Below are positions 1 through 6,115 of a stretch of 9,466 nucleotides of DNA, piece after piece. The position numbers and the translations under genes were made by a program. The notes under the pieces are model-generated. The model was not told where the DNA came from. It ran no database searches and was given only the letters and a program-made list of their open reading frames with translations. Positions within the stretch are counted from its first letter, which is position 1, and the number at the start of each line of letters is the position of its first letter. This DNA is from Saprospirales bacterium (lineage in GTDB: Bacteria; Bacteroidota; Bacteroidia; Chitinophagales; Saprospiraceae): contig JAHEAS010000080.1 in assembly GCA_024642645.1 (NCBI GenBank), forward strand, positions 1-9,466. The letters run 5' to 3'.

Positions 1-480
1 GCCGTGGGTTATGAAGTTTTTTGTGCCGTTCAATACAAAATAGTCCCCATCCCTGACAGCGACACATTTCATTCTTCCAGCATCGCTGCCAGTATTTGGT
101 TCAGTAAGCCCCCAAGCACCAATCCATTGTCCACTGGCAAGTTTGGGCAAGTACTTTTGTTTTTGTTCTTCGTTTCCGAAAGACAGAATATGATTAGTGC
201 AAAGTGAGTTATGTGCTGCCACTGATAGGCCGATTGACCCGCACACCTTCCCAATCTCCACAATTATGGATATATATTCTTGGTACCCAAGGCCAACTCC
301 ACCGTACTTCTGTGGCACTAATATTCCAAGAAAACCGTATTCGCCCATTTTGTGGAACATGTCCATTGGGAAAAATTGAGATTCGTCCCAGTCCATCACC
401 TTGGGTCTAATATACGTTTCGGCAAAATCCTTAGCGCTCTGTTCAATCATCGTCAGGTTGTCAATCAATTCAGCAGTCAT
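1..480 (-). CDS. Acyl-CoA dehydrogenase, N-terminal part (runs off left edge)
   Basis: This frame is open from an ATG at 480-478 to base 1, giving 160 residues without a stop; the family is about 380 residues, so the C-terminal part lies outside. The enzyme is an FAD-dependent alpha,beta-dehydrogenase of acyl-CoA thioesters in fatty-acid or branched-chain amino-acid breakdown, passing electrons to ETF in the cytoplasm. Residues 1-115 look like the helical N-domain (AKDFAETYIRPKV, then GFLGILVPQKYGGVGLG around 50-65). The flavin/substrate signature WGLTEPNTGSDAG is at 123-135, followed by the beta-domain segment LNGTKNFITHG at 150-160. The start is supported by the usual spacing to these motifs and by an A-rich stretch just before the ATG. 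The catalytic glutamate should lie beyond the edge, so substrate class (short-chain, isovaleryl, glutaryl) cannot be told. A perfect inverted repeat lies 35 bases upstream of the start. Confidence 0.95.
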   Translation of the reverse strand, partial: MTAELIDNLTMIEQSAKDFAETYIRPKVMDWDESQFFPMDMFHKMGEYGFLGILVPQKYGGVGLGYQEYISIIVEIGKVCGSIGLSVAAHNSLCTNHILSFGNEEQKQKYLPKLASGQWIGAWGLTEPNTGSDAGRMKCVAVRDGDYFVLNGTKNFITHG

Positions 481-514
481 TTTTTTTAATATTTTGGTAG
501 GAATTCAGTTAGGA

Positions 515-539
515 TTAATGATTCTAGTTCAATCATTAA
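515..539. repeat. Perfect 9-bp inverted repeat upstream of the acyl-CoA dehydrogenase
   Basis: TTAATGATT (515-523) is matched exactly by AATCATTAA (531-539) around a 7-base spacer. It lies between the stop of the alkaline phosphatase and the start of the acyl-CoA dehydrogenase, both on the minus strand. No T-run follows the repeat on either strand and it is almost all A/T, so a terminator is unlikely. A dimeric-repressor operator is a reasonable inference; the binding protein is unknown. Confidence 0.5.
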
Positions 540-572
540 CATGAAATAAAGACTTCAGTTGCTATCTAGTAC

Positions 573-1697
573 TCAATTTTCTGAAAAGCCAAAAGCAGTG
601 CGCATTTTATAGTACAAAGCAGTGTTTTCGTAAATGCCCCTAAATAGTTCAGACTTTGGGCCATAGGCAAACACAGGCACCATCGTAGCAGTGTGCCCAT
701 TGGTTGTGAATTTTGGAGCTAGTATTTTTGAATTTCCGGTATTCAACCCGAGTCCACCTGTTTCATGGTCGGCGGTTACAATGACTAGCGTTTCACCGTT
801 TTTTTTGGCAAATTCGAGAACTGTTTCAATCGTTTTATTGAAATCCTCCAGTTCATCATACATTGGTTCCACTTGATTTGCATGGCAAGCCCAGTCTATT
901 TGAGAACCTTCCACCATTAGAAAGAAACCCAATTCGCTACGTAGGTGCAAAAATTTAGCCGCCATTGCTGCAGCTTTTGGTAAGTAGTCTCTTCCCTGGA
1001 AGGCAGACAATGGTTGGTTGTCGGCAGTAAAGAATGCAAATTTTTTATTTGGGTCAAGCGTAATATAATTGATGTCATTGTTGAAATAGTCATAAACATT
1101 GTAACCCTTGCTTTTCAATGAATCAATCAAATTTCGGTCATCGAGTTCACGCCTATCAAAATATTGTTTTCCTCCGCCGATAAATAGGTCAATGCCAGAT
1201 TCTAGGATGTCTTCGGTTATTCCTTCATAAAGGTTGCGGGCAACTCGATGAGCAACAAATCCACCGGGAGTGGCATGTTGGATAGAAGAGGTTACTACCA
1301 ACCCAGTCGCAAAGCCATTATCTTTTGCTTCCTCAAGTATTGTTCTAGTAGGTTCTCCTTCTATGTTTAGCCCGAGTACAGAATTATTAGTCTTTATTCC
1401 GCTAGCAATTGCGGTGGCAGCCGCAGCAGAATCTGTAATTAGGTTACTTGCTGAATAGGTTTTTTGAAATCCAATGACTGGAAAACTCTCCAGACTAAAA
1501 CGGAAATTATTATTGTATAATCCAGCGGAGATTTGAGCTAAACCTGTCCCGTCACCAATTATCAAAATGATGTTCTTCGGATATTTTACAATTGGTCTGG
1601 CTGTGATATTTTGGGTATTTCCCCAACAAAAACCACCAACTAAGAAGATTATGGAAGAAAAGGCTAGTAATTTCACTTTTGCAGGATAAAATTTCAA
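573..1697 (-). CDS. phoA: Secreted alkaline phosphatase, PhoA family (His/Trp metal-site type)
   Basis: The 374-residue product hydrolyses phosphate monoesters outside the cytoplasm, using two zinc ions and usually a magnesium. Residues 1-26 form a signal peptide (Lys-containing start, hydrophobic AFSSIIFLVGGF, probable cleavage near G26). By alignment from memory with E. coli PhoA the active site is complete: D49 in GDGTG, nucleophile S90 in TDSAAAA, R154 for phosphate, E263, D268 and H272 in EGSQIDWACH, D310 and H311 in TADHETGG, and H335 in NGHTA. H141 and W269 stand where E. coli has Asp153 and Lys328, the pairing known from the TAB5 and Vibrio cold-active enzymes; the length also fits the compact TAB5-like type. 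No ATG precedes the signal peptide: a frame stop lies ten codons before the TTG at 1697-1695, which is the likely start. GTG at residue 8 is the alternative. It appears monocistronic, with no obvious terminator downstream. Confidence 0.93.
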   Translation of the reverse strand: MKFYPAKVKLLAFSSIIFLVGGFCWGNTQNITARPIVKYPKNIILIIGDGTGLAQISAGLYNNNFRFSLESFPVIGFQKTYSASNLITDSAAAATAIASGIKTNNSVLGLNIEGEPTRTILEEAKDNGFATGLVVTSSIQHATPGGFVAHRVARNLYEGITEDILESGIDLFIGGGKQYFDRRELDDRNLIDSLKSKGYNVYDYFNNDINYITLDPNKKFAFFTADNQPLSAFQGRDYLPKAAAMAAKFLHLRSELGFFLMVEGSQIDWACHANQVEPMYDELEDFNKTIETVLEFAKKNGETLVIVTADHETGGLGLNTGNSKILAPKFTTNGHTATMVPVFAYGPKSELFRGIYENTALYYKMRTAFGFSEN

Positions 1698-1864
1698 AAG
1701 ACGATTGGGTAAAGGTATAATTTGTTAAGAAATTAAGGAACATAAAAGTAAATCTGGTCAAGCTACCTAGACTTGTCATGAACTATTTTTGAAGTTGAAA
1801 AATATATATTCTTTCCTGAAAACCCTATAAATAAAGACCCCCATCAATATTACAACACTTGTAC

Positions 1865-1889
1865 CTACATTTTTTTTAAAAAAAAGTAG
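1865..1889. repeat. T8A8 palindrome with CTAC/GTAG flanks
   Basis: Eight T (1870-1877) are followed directly by eight A (1878-1885). The flanks CTAC (1865-1868) and GTAG (1886-1889) are also complementary, with one unpaired A at 1869. It lies just upstream of the possible promoter of the structured leader, where an A/T-rich upstream element could act. It could also be a simple homopolymer tract; function is not shown. Confidence 0.5.
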
Positions 1890-1896
1890 TGAAAAC

Positions 1897-1928
1897 TTGG
1901 ATTCAATCTCAAAAAGTTCGTTTCTTTG
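1897..1928 (+). promoter_or_regulatory. Weak Bacteroidota-type promoter candidate for the structured leader
   Basis: TTG at 1897-1899 and TTTCTTTG at 1921-1928 are 21 bases apart. This resembles the Bacteroidota -33 TTTG and -7 TAnnTTTG pair, except that the A of the -7 box is T. Transcription would begin at about 1933-1936, just before the first hairpin of the leader. One key base mismatches, so this is tentative. Confidence 0.3.
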
Positions 1929-1932
1929 CAAC

Positions 1933-2092
1933 GTTGATATTAACACCACCATGAAGATGGTTGCAATATTGAAATAACTAATTAGAAAGTAATAAACTTA
2001 AAAATATTAAAGCAAAGCAATTTGCTAAAGATTTGGTTTTTTGGGGTTAAATAAGCTGGCTTCCTTCACTGGAAGTCGGCTTTTTTGTTTTT
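1933..2092 (+). ncRNA. Candidate structured leader RNA or small RNA ending in an intrinsic terminator
   Basis: Three hairpins follow one another. The first has an outer helix 1934-1941 with 1965-1972, an internal loop, and an inner helix ACCAT (1948-1952) with ATGGT (1957-1961) closed by GAAG. The second is AGCAAA (2011-2016) with TTTGCT (2021-2026) closed by GCAA, a GNRA-type tetraloop. The third is the terminator at 2053-2092. GCAAC (1928-1932) could instead pair with GTTGC (1960-1964), giving an alternative fold for the first hairpin. The terminator ends 14 bases before the ATG of the heptose kinase, leaving no room for a separate promoter after it, so the kinase message probably carries this RNA as a leader. 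I do not recognise it as 6S RNA, SRP RNA, tmRNA or a known riboswitch. A free-standing small RNA is the alternative. Confidence 0.4.
2053..2092 (+). terminator. Intrinsic terminator or attenuator just before the heptose kinase
   Basis: AAGCTGGCTTCC (2053-2064) pairs with GGAAGTCGGCTT (2071-2082) as 12 bp including two G-T pairs, around the six-base loop TTCACT. A T-run follows (2081-2086, then 2088-2092 after one G). No complete gene lies upstream on this strand to be ended, which favours attenuation of the downstream gene or the end of a small RNA. Confidence 0.8.
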
Positions 2093-2106
2093 GACAAATT
2101 CAATTC

Positions 2107-3111
2107 ATGCCTAATCCTTCAATAAATTCAGATTCGCTTTTCCATTCATTTGAAAATCAACGAGTTATGGTTATAGGTGATGTGATGCTAGACCGCTACG
2201 TCACAGGCCGTGCTCTTAGGATTTCACCAGAAGCTCCTGTTCCGATACTTGAATTTGAAAAGGAGGAAAATCGTTTAGGGGGAGCTGCTAACGTAGCACT
2301 CAATCTTCAAGCTCTTGGAGCAACTCCGATTTTATGCGGTCTGGTTGGAGCTGATGGTGAGGGACAAATTTTTTTAGAAAAATTAGAATTTGAAGGGATA
2401 AGAAGTGCTGGTATCATCATTAGCAATGTCCGAGTATCGACAGTTAAGACTAGAATGATTGCTAACAATCAGCAATTGTTAAGGCTGGACAAAGAAGACA
2501 TACATGAATTATCTATAAAAGATAGTCGAAATTTTCTTTCAAACACAGTTGAATTGATGGAGGTTGAAGAGGTTTCCAGCATAATTTTCCAAGATTACAA
2601 CAAAGGTGTGTTGACGGCTGAAGTTATTCACATCCTTTCCAGTGAGGCCAAAAGACGCAATATCAAAGTCTGCGTAGATCCTAAATATCGCAATTTTTGG
2701 AGCTACAAAGGAGTCGACCTTTTTAAACCAAACCTAAAGGAGGTCAATGATGCCCTTCAAACACGCATTCAACCCAATAAAGAATCTTTAAGTGCTGCCG
2801 CTATTGCAATTCGGAGTAAAAATGATTGTAAAATAGCCTTGATTACCCTCTCTGAACATGGCGTTTTTGTGGACGATGGGGCAACTTCAGAAGTTTACCC
2901 CACTCGGTCACGCAAGGTTGCTGACGTATGTGGCGCAGGTGACACGGTCATCAGTATTGCATCCTTGGCTTTAGCTGCAGGACTTGCTTCCTCAGAAATT
3001 GCCCTACTAGCAAACCTAGCAGGTGGGCAAGTGGTTGAAAAAAACGGTGTAGTTACAGTAGATAAAATGCGGTTGAAACAAGAGCTATTACAAGTTTTAT
3101 TGGAGGCGTGA
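2107..3111 (+). CDS. hldA: D-glycero-beta-D-manno-heptose-7-phosphate kinase (PfkB/ribokinase family; HldA or HldE N-domain type)
   Basis: The 334-residue protein belongs to the PfkB sugar kinases and most resembles the RfaE/HldE kinase domain, which phosphorylates heptose 7-phosphate at C1 on the way to ADP-heptose for the lipopolysaccharide inner core (cytoplasmic). GDVMLDRYVTG is at 24-34 and SPEAPVPILEF at 40-50; both are typical of the heptose kinases. GGAAN, the sugar-binding glycine motif, is at 58-62, and DPKYRNFWSYKG with KPNLKEV near the middle. The PfkB signature DVCGAGDTV carries the catalytic base D279 in GAGD (276-279). The chain ends soon after, so the cytidylyltransferase-like domain of bifunctional HldE is absent and no partner gene lies nearby. 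The start gives the usual short lead before the first strand. No Shine-Dalgarno is seen, as is normal here. Regulation is probably through the leader and terminator just upstream. Confidence 0.9.
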   Translation: MPNPSINSDSLFHSFENQRVMVIGDVMLDRYVTGRALRISPEAPVPILEFEKEENRLGGAANVALNLQALGATPILCGLVGADGEGQIFLEKLEFEGIRSAGIIISNVRVSTVKTRMIANNQQLLRLDKEDIHELSIKDSRNFLSNTVELMEVEEVSSIIFQDYNKGVLTAEVIHILSSEAKRRNIKVCVDPKYRNFWSYKGVDLFKPNLKEVNDALQTRIQPNKESLSAAAIAIRSKNDCKIALITLSEHGVFVDDGATSEVYPTRSRKVADVCGAGDTVISIASLALAAGLASSEIALLANLAGGQVVEKNGVVTVDKMRLKQELLQVLLEA

Positions 3112-3131
3112 CTTTTTTCTCAAAAAGCACG
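3107..3131 (+). repeat. Hairpin overlapping the heptose kinase stop codon
   Basis: CGTG (3107-3110) with CACG (3128-3131) and CTTTTT (3112-3117) with AAAAAG (3122-3127) form a 10-bp stem with one bulged A and the loop TCTC. It covers the TGA stop at 3109-3111. No T-run follows, so it is not a typical terminator; it could protect the 3' end of the message. Confidence 0.4.
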
Positions 3132-3152
3132 TGAATTGAATGTAGCTTCCAT

Positions 3153-3160
3153 TACTTTTG
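3153..3160 (+). promoter_or_regulatory. TAnnTTTG -7 box for the SAM riboswitch / hom transcript
   Basis: TACTTTTG matches the Bacteroidota -7 consensus TAnnTTTG exactly. It would place the start of transcription near 3166, about 20 bases before the first helix of the riboswitch. A TTG lies only 14 bases upstream, closer than usual, so the -33 half is weak. Confidence 0.5.
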
Positions 3161-3187
3161 TGTATTAAAGTTCCTTGATCCGCAACA

Positions 3188-3300
3188 CTTATCAAGAAAG
3201 GCTGAGGGATATGGCCCTGCGACGCCTTGACAACCTGTCCAGAACTTAACTGTGAGGATAAGGTGTCAATTCCAACCTTGCATTAGCAAGGATAGATAAG
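3188..3300 (+). ncRNA. SAM-I (S-box) riboswitch
   Basis: The closing helix P1 is perfect: CTTATC (3188-3193) with GATAAG (3295-3300), extendable by A3187-T3301. The conserved core follows in order: AAGAAAGGCTGAGGGA, then TGGCCCTGCGACGCCTTGA with CAACC, then AAGGTGTCAATTCC. The P4 hairpin CCTTGC-ATTA-GCAAGG ends at 3291. These are the hallmarks of the S-box aptamer, which binds S-adenosylmethionine. An intrinsic terminator lies 50 bases downstream and homoserine dehydrogenase after it, so SAM should turn off synthesis of the methionine precursor. The 3' strand of P1 can alternatively pair ATAGAT (3292-3297) with ATCTAT (3317-3322), a candidate for the switch; the complete antiterminator was not resolved. 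Confidence 0.95.
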
Positions 3301-3350
3301 TCGCTGTGAGTGTTTAATCTATTGGGAAATTCTTCCTTTTTAAAATATTA

Positions 3351-3387
3351 AAGCTCATCTGGTGACTTACCAGGTGAGCTTTTTTCA
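3351..3387 (+). terminator. Intrinsic terminator, expression platform of the SAM riboswitch
   Basis: AAGCTCATCTGGT (3351-3363) pairs with ACCAGGTGAGCTT (3369-3381) over 13 bp with a single G-T pair, around the loop GACTT. The T-run is at 3380-3385. It stands between the SAM-I aptamer and homoserine dehydrogenase, so premature termination is the expected mode of control. A possible competing pairing is GTGAG (3306-3310) with CTCAT (3354-3358). Confidence 0.92.
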
Positions 3388-3466
3388 TTTCTGGCAGTCG
3401 TCGTAGCGCAGTTTTTTTTGATAAATGTTTTGGGCTGGAACAAAAAAAAATAAAAACTTTACCAAA

Positions 3467-4678
3467 ATGTCCTATCAAAAAAGTTTAAAAATTGGCCTAT
3501 TCGGCTACGGGGTGGTTGGCTCTGCGGTTTTCGAAGTGTTGACTCATACTCCATCCCTACAAGCTCAAATCGCTAAGATTTGTATCAAAGATTCCACAAA
3601 GCCACGAAATATCGCTTCTGATTATTTCACTACTGACAAAATGGAACTGCTTGATAATGAGGGAATAAACGTTGTCGTTGAAATGACAGACGATGCCGAG
3701 GCAGCCATTGAAATCGTTCGGGAAAGCTTGCGTAGGGGCAAGGCAGTCATTTCTGCCAACAAGAAAATGGTGGCTGAAAACCTTGCTGAATTGGTTGAAT
3801 TGCAGCAAAAATATGGCACGCCGCTGCTCTATGAATCAGCTTGCTGTGCTAGTATCCCTGTCATTCGAAATTTGGAAGAGTACTATGATAATGACCTGCT
3901 TCATGGAGTTGAAGGGATAATAAACGGTAGTACGAATTTCATTTTAACCAAAATTTTTAATGAAAAGCTCCCTTATGCTGATGCGCTAAAGCTGGCCCAA
4001 TCGCTTGGCTTTGCCGAAAGTGACCCTTCACTTGATGTGGAAGGTCAAGATGCACTGAATAAGCTCTGCTTATTATTGGCCCATGCCTACGGTATAGTTG
4101 TTCACCCTTCGAAATTGCTTTGCCACGGCATTCACCGCCTTAACTCAATTGATAGTGAGGTTGCTGCTGCACAAGGCTCTCAAATAAAGCTGGTCGCTAG
4201 AGCAATGAAACAGCCGAATGGAGAGGTGGCAGCTTTTGTACTGCCTCAATTTGTTAGGCCTCCACATTTACTACATAATGTTCGTAATGAATACAATGGC
4301 GTTGTGCTAACAAGTGCTTTGGCCGATGAGCAGTATTTTTATGGAAAAGGTGCCGGGGGATTCCCTACCGCCTCTGCGATTCTCGCTGACCTATCTGCAT
4401 TACGCTATAATTATCGTTACGAATACAAGAAACTCTTACTTCAAGCTCCTTCTAAACTTTGTGACGATATCAATTTGCAGGTCTATGTTAGCTTTCAGGA
4501 TTGGCAGATGCTGCCCGTAGACGCTTTTGAGGAAATTCAAGAGTATTATTCTGGCAAGTTATTTCACTATCGAAAGGGCATCATATCGTTAAGGAAATTA
4601 TTGAAAAGTGAGTGGTGGAAACAGCCAGGCGTTTCACTGGTGTTGCAGGAGGTAGGGATAGCAAAGGAAATTAAATAA
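3467..4678 (+). CDS. hom: Homoserine dehydrogenase (monofunctional, Bacteroidota type)
   Basis: The enzyme reduces aspartate semialdehyde to homoserine with NAD(P)H, in the cytoplasm, feeding methionine and threonine synthesis. From the ATG at 3467 it has 403 residues. GYGVVG at 13-18 is the dinucleotide-binding loop and SANKK at 96-100 follows the Rossmann fold. The catalytic domain shows NGSTNFILTKI (153-163) and the family signature LGFAESDPSLDVEGQDALNK (180-199), with E184, D195 and K199 at the expected catalytic positions; GKGAGGFPTASAI follows. The usual glycine-rich GGGIP is CCASIP here (126-131), which I recall from Bacteroidota homologues. No aspartokinase domain is fused, and the roughly 85-residue C-terminal tail shows no clear ACT motif. 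An ATG at 3425 would add 14 residues (Lys/Asn-rich, unlike the family), so 3467 is preferred. It is controlled by the SAM-I riboswitch and terminator upstream; no other methionine gene is adjacent. Confidence 0.95.
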   Translation: MSYQKSLKIGLFGYGVVGSAVFEVLTHTPSLQAQIAKICIKDSTKPRNIASDYFTTDKMELLDNEGINVVVEMTDDAEAAIEIVRESLRRGKAVISANKKMVAENLAELVELQQKYGTPLLYESACCASIPVIRNLEEYYDNDLLHGVEGIINGSTNFILTKIFNEKLPYADALKLAQSLGFAESDPSLDVEGQDALNKLCLLLAHAYGIVVHPSKLLCHGIHRLNSIDSEVAAAQGSQIKLVARAMKQPNGEVAAFVLPQFVRPPHLLHNVRNEYNGVVLTSALADEQYFYGKGAGGFPTASAILADLSALRYNYRYEYKKLLLQAPSKLCDDINLQVYVSFQDWQMLPVDAFEEIQEYYSGKLFHYRKGIISLRKLLKSEWWKQPGVSLVLQEVGIAKEIK

Positions 4679-4696
4679 AATAGCAGACATTGGTGT

Positions 4697-4729
4697 AAAA
4701 AAGTGGCCTCAACAACTTGCTGAGGCCAC
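4697..4729 (-). terminator. Intrinsic terminator of the minus-strand lipoprotein gene
   Basis: GTGGCCTCA (4703-4711) and TGAGGCCAC (4721-4729) form a perfect 9-bp stem with a nine-base loop. The six A at 4697-4702 are a T-run when read on the minus strand, so termination is for the gene ending at 4752. hom converges from the other side and ends 24 bases before the stem; it may use the same hairpin, but without a T-run. Confidence 0.85.
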
Positions 4730-4751
4730 CTGCCACTCGGAATAGACTATA

Positions 4752-5945
4752 TTAAATCAAGACCCTGCTTCGAGCAATTTTATCTTTGACGACAGGCTTG
4801 AGCAAATCTGCCGCTTGCAAAATCAGGGCTTCGCTACTTGGAAACGGGCGTGGTTGGTTTCCAATTTTCCGCTTTGATTCTTCAGACAACGCCCTTTTAT
4901 CACCATCGAAACGGGAGGCGTAGTTCTCAAAAAGCGCGTCTACAGCCAAGTGTTCGGTGTGAATAATCTCTCTATCCAGATTGTCGTAAAACTCCAGTTG
5001 GGCACCGACATGAGCTTCCTTGCGCTGATATGATTCAAAAACCCTAGCTTTAATCAAAACTTTTTTCGGAACCTTGATATCGTTTCCACTACTGTCTTTT
5101 CTAACGTTTCCATTTTTGTCTAAGACATATTCCCAACCATCTTCGATGGTTTTATCATCAACGTATTCCCGTTCCTTTATCAGATCCGGTGATAAATCAA
5201 TCTCAGTCAAGCGCAAAACCACTGTGTAGTCATAATTGTACTTTTTATCTGGATTCAAGTGAATAGTGCGCCAATCGCTGTCTAAATCCCTAACACTGAT
5301 TTGCTTGATTTGTCGCTCGAAATCTTTTGGCAAAATCGTTCGGCTATCATTTTCCATTTTAAAAAGGACATAGACGGTTCCAATTTCTTTTGCACGGTTC
5401 ATCAGCTTCTGCTCATCCTTGTAGCTGTTGTAATAGCGCTGAATGTCTTCAAAATTTTCGTAGGCATGGCGGGCAGCCAATTTATCCCCTTGTTCAGCTT
5501 CCGCTAAATTCTTGAGACCTTCGGTATAGCAAAAATCGGCAGCCTTTTTCTTTGACTCCATTTCAAGGTCCTCGATTTTCACGAACTTGAAATTAGCCTT
5601 GTAGCCATCACTTGCATAAAGCGGAAGTAGCGGCTCAATTAGATTTTGACGCATTTGGATACGACGATGGATTTGATTGATTTTTACCCAGTTTTCATCC
5701 CGATTCTCTTTTTGGAGCACCATAATCTCCCGCATGTCAACGTTTGTTGCCCTTGCGAAAGCCTCCTCTAGTGCCTTTACGTGTTTGACTTTTTTCTTTT
5801 TCTTCCCTGACAATTTTTGAATACTTGCAGAGATGGCACCTTCGTAATTGCCGCGTTCAAGCAATTTTTCAGGGCGTGAACATGCGCTCAAAACCAACAA
5901 AGTGGCTAAGGCAAATAGGACGGATTTTGATAATGGTACTAGCAT
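4752..5945 (-). CDS. Lipoprotein of unknown function
   Basis: I do not recognise this 397-residue protein. Residues 1-21 are a lipoprotein signal (hydrophobic VLFALATLLVL, lipobox LSAC, lipidated C22), so it is membrane-anchored in the envelope. RPEKLLERGNYEGAISASIQKL (24-45) reads like one tetratricopeptide helix pair, followed by a run of five lysines (48-52) and a long charged, helix-rich part to about residue 190. The later part (about 190-330) is richer in strand-like stretches (YDYTVVLRLTEIDLSP, KVLIKARVFESYQ, GAQLEFYDN). The short DKNGNVRKDSSGNDIKV at about 290-306 looks like a loop. It ends with another helix and has no transmembrane segment beyond the signal. It appears to be a single-gene unit with its own terminator. 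A periplasmic scaffold or assembly role would be a guess only. Confidence 0.85.
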   Translation of the reverse strand: MLVPLSKSVLFALATLLVLSACSRPEKLLERGNYEGAISASIQKLSGKKKKKVKHVKALEEAFARATNVDMREIMVLQKENRDENWVKINQIHRRIQMRQNLIEPLLPLYASDGYKANFKFVKIEDLEMESKKKAADFCYTEGLKNLAEAEQGDKLAARHAYENFEDIQRYYNSYKDEQKLMNRAKEIGTVYVLFKMENDSRTILPKDFERQIKQISVRDLDSDWRTIHLNPDKKYNYDYTVVLRLTEIDLSPDLIKEREYVDDKTIEDGWEYVLDKNGNVRKDSSGNDIKVPKKVLIKARVFESYQRKEAHVGAQLEFYDNLDREIIHTEHLAVDALFENYASRFDGDKRALSEESKRKIGNQPRPFPSSEALILQAADLLKPVVKDKIARSRVLI

Positions 5946-6115
5946 GGCTTCAATCGTTTTGATAAAAATAACTGATTACTTTCAGCAATGTAAAAGGGTT
6001 ATCATCCAGCACCTACTAATGTCACGTTAAAGAACAAGGGTATTCTGTTAAGAAATCGTAACACCTACCGGCAAATGTTAAACGCAGTTATTTTGAGAAA
6101 ACATTGTAACAAAAA

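Larger units (their letters stand above)
1698..2106. other. 409-base gene-free stretch between alkaline phosphatase and heptose kinase
   Basis: The two flanking genes diverge, so this should hold both promoters. No convincing coding region was found. On the plus strand it contains a T8A8 palindrome, a weak promoter-like pair, two hairpins with four-base loops, and an intrinsic terminator, each listed separately. The part from about 1698 to 1860 is A/T-rich; no exact TAnnTTTG box was found there for the phosphatase on the minus strand. Confidence 0.7.

Noticed and set aside
1552..1779. 75-codon minus-strand frame overlapping the phosphatase N-terminus
   Set aside because: It overlaps the phosphatase signal peptide and N-domain in another frame. 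The sequence looks random, and it does not continue as phosphatase, so it is not evidence of a frameshift.
2001..2013. AAAATATTAAAGC occurs both here and at 3342-3354, each time beside a hairpin
   Set aside because: A shared 13-mer of such A/T-rich content is expected about once by chance in a window of this size, and the hairpins that follow are unrelated in sequence.
3425..3466. Upstream ATG that would lengthen homoserine dehydrogenase by 14 residues
   Set aside because: The added Lys/Asn-rich residues do not resemble the family, and the ATG at 3467 gives the usual short lead to the dinucleotide-binding loop.
4703..4729. Hairpin considered as the terminator of hom
   Set aside because: The T-run is on the minus-strand side only, so it fits the opposing lipoprotein gene; a role for hom is possible but not supported.
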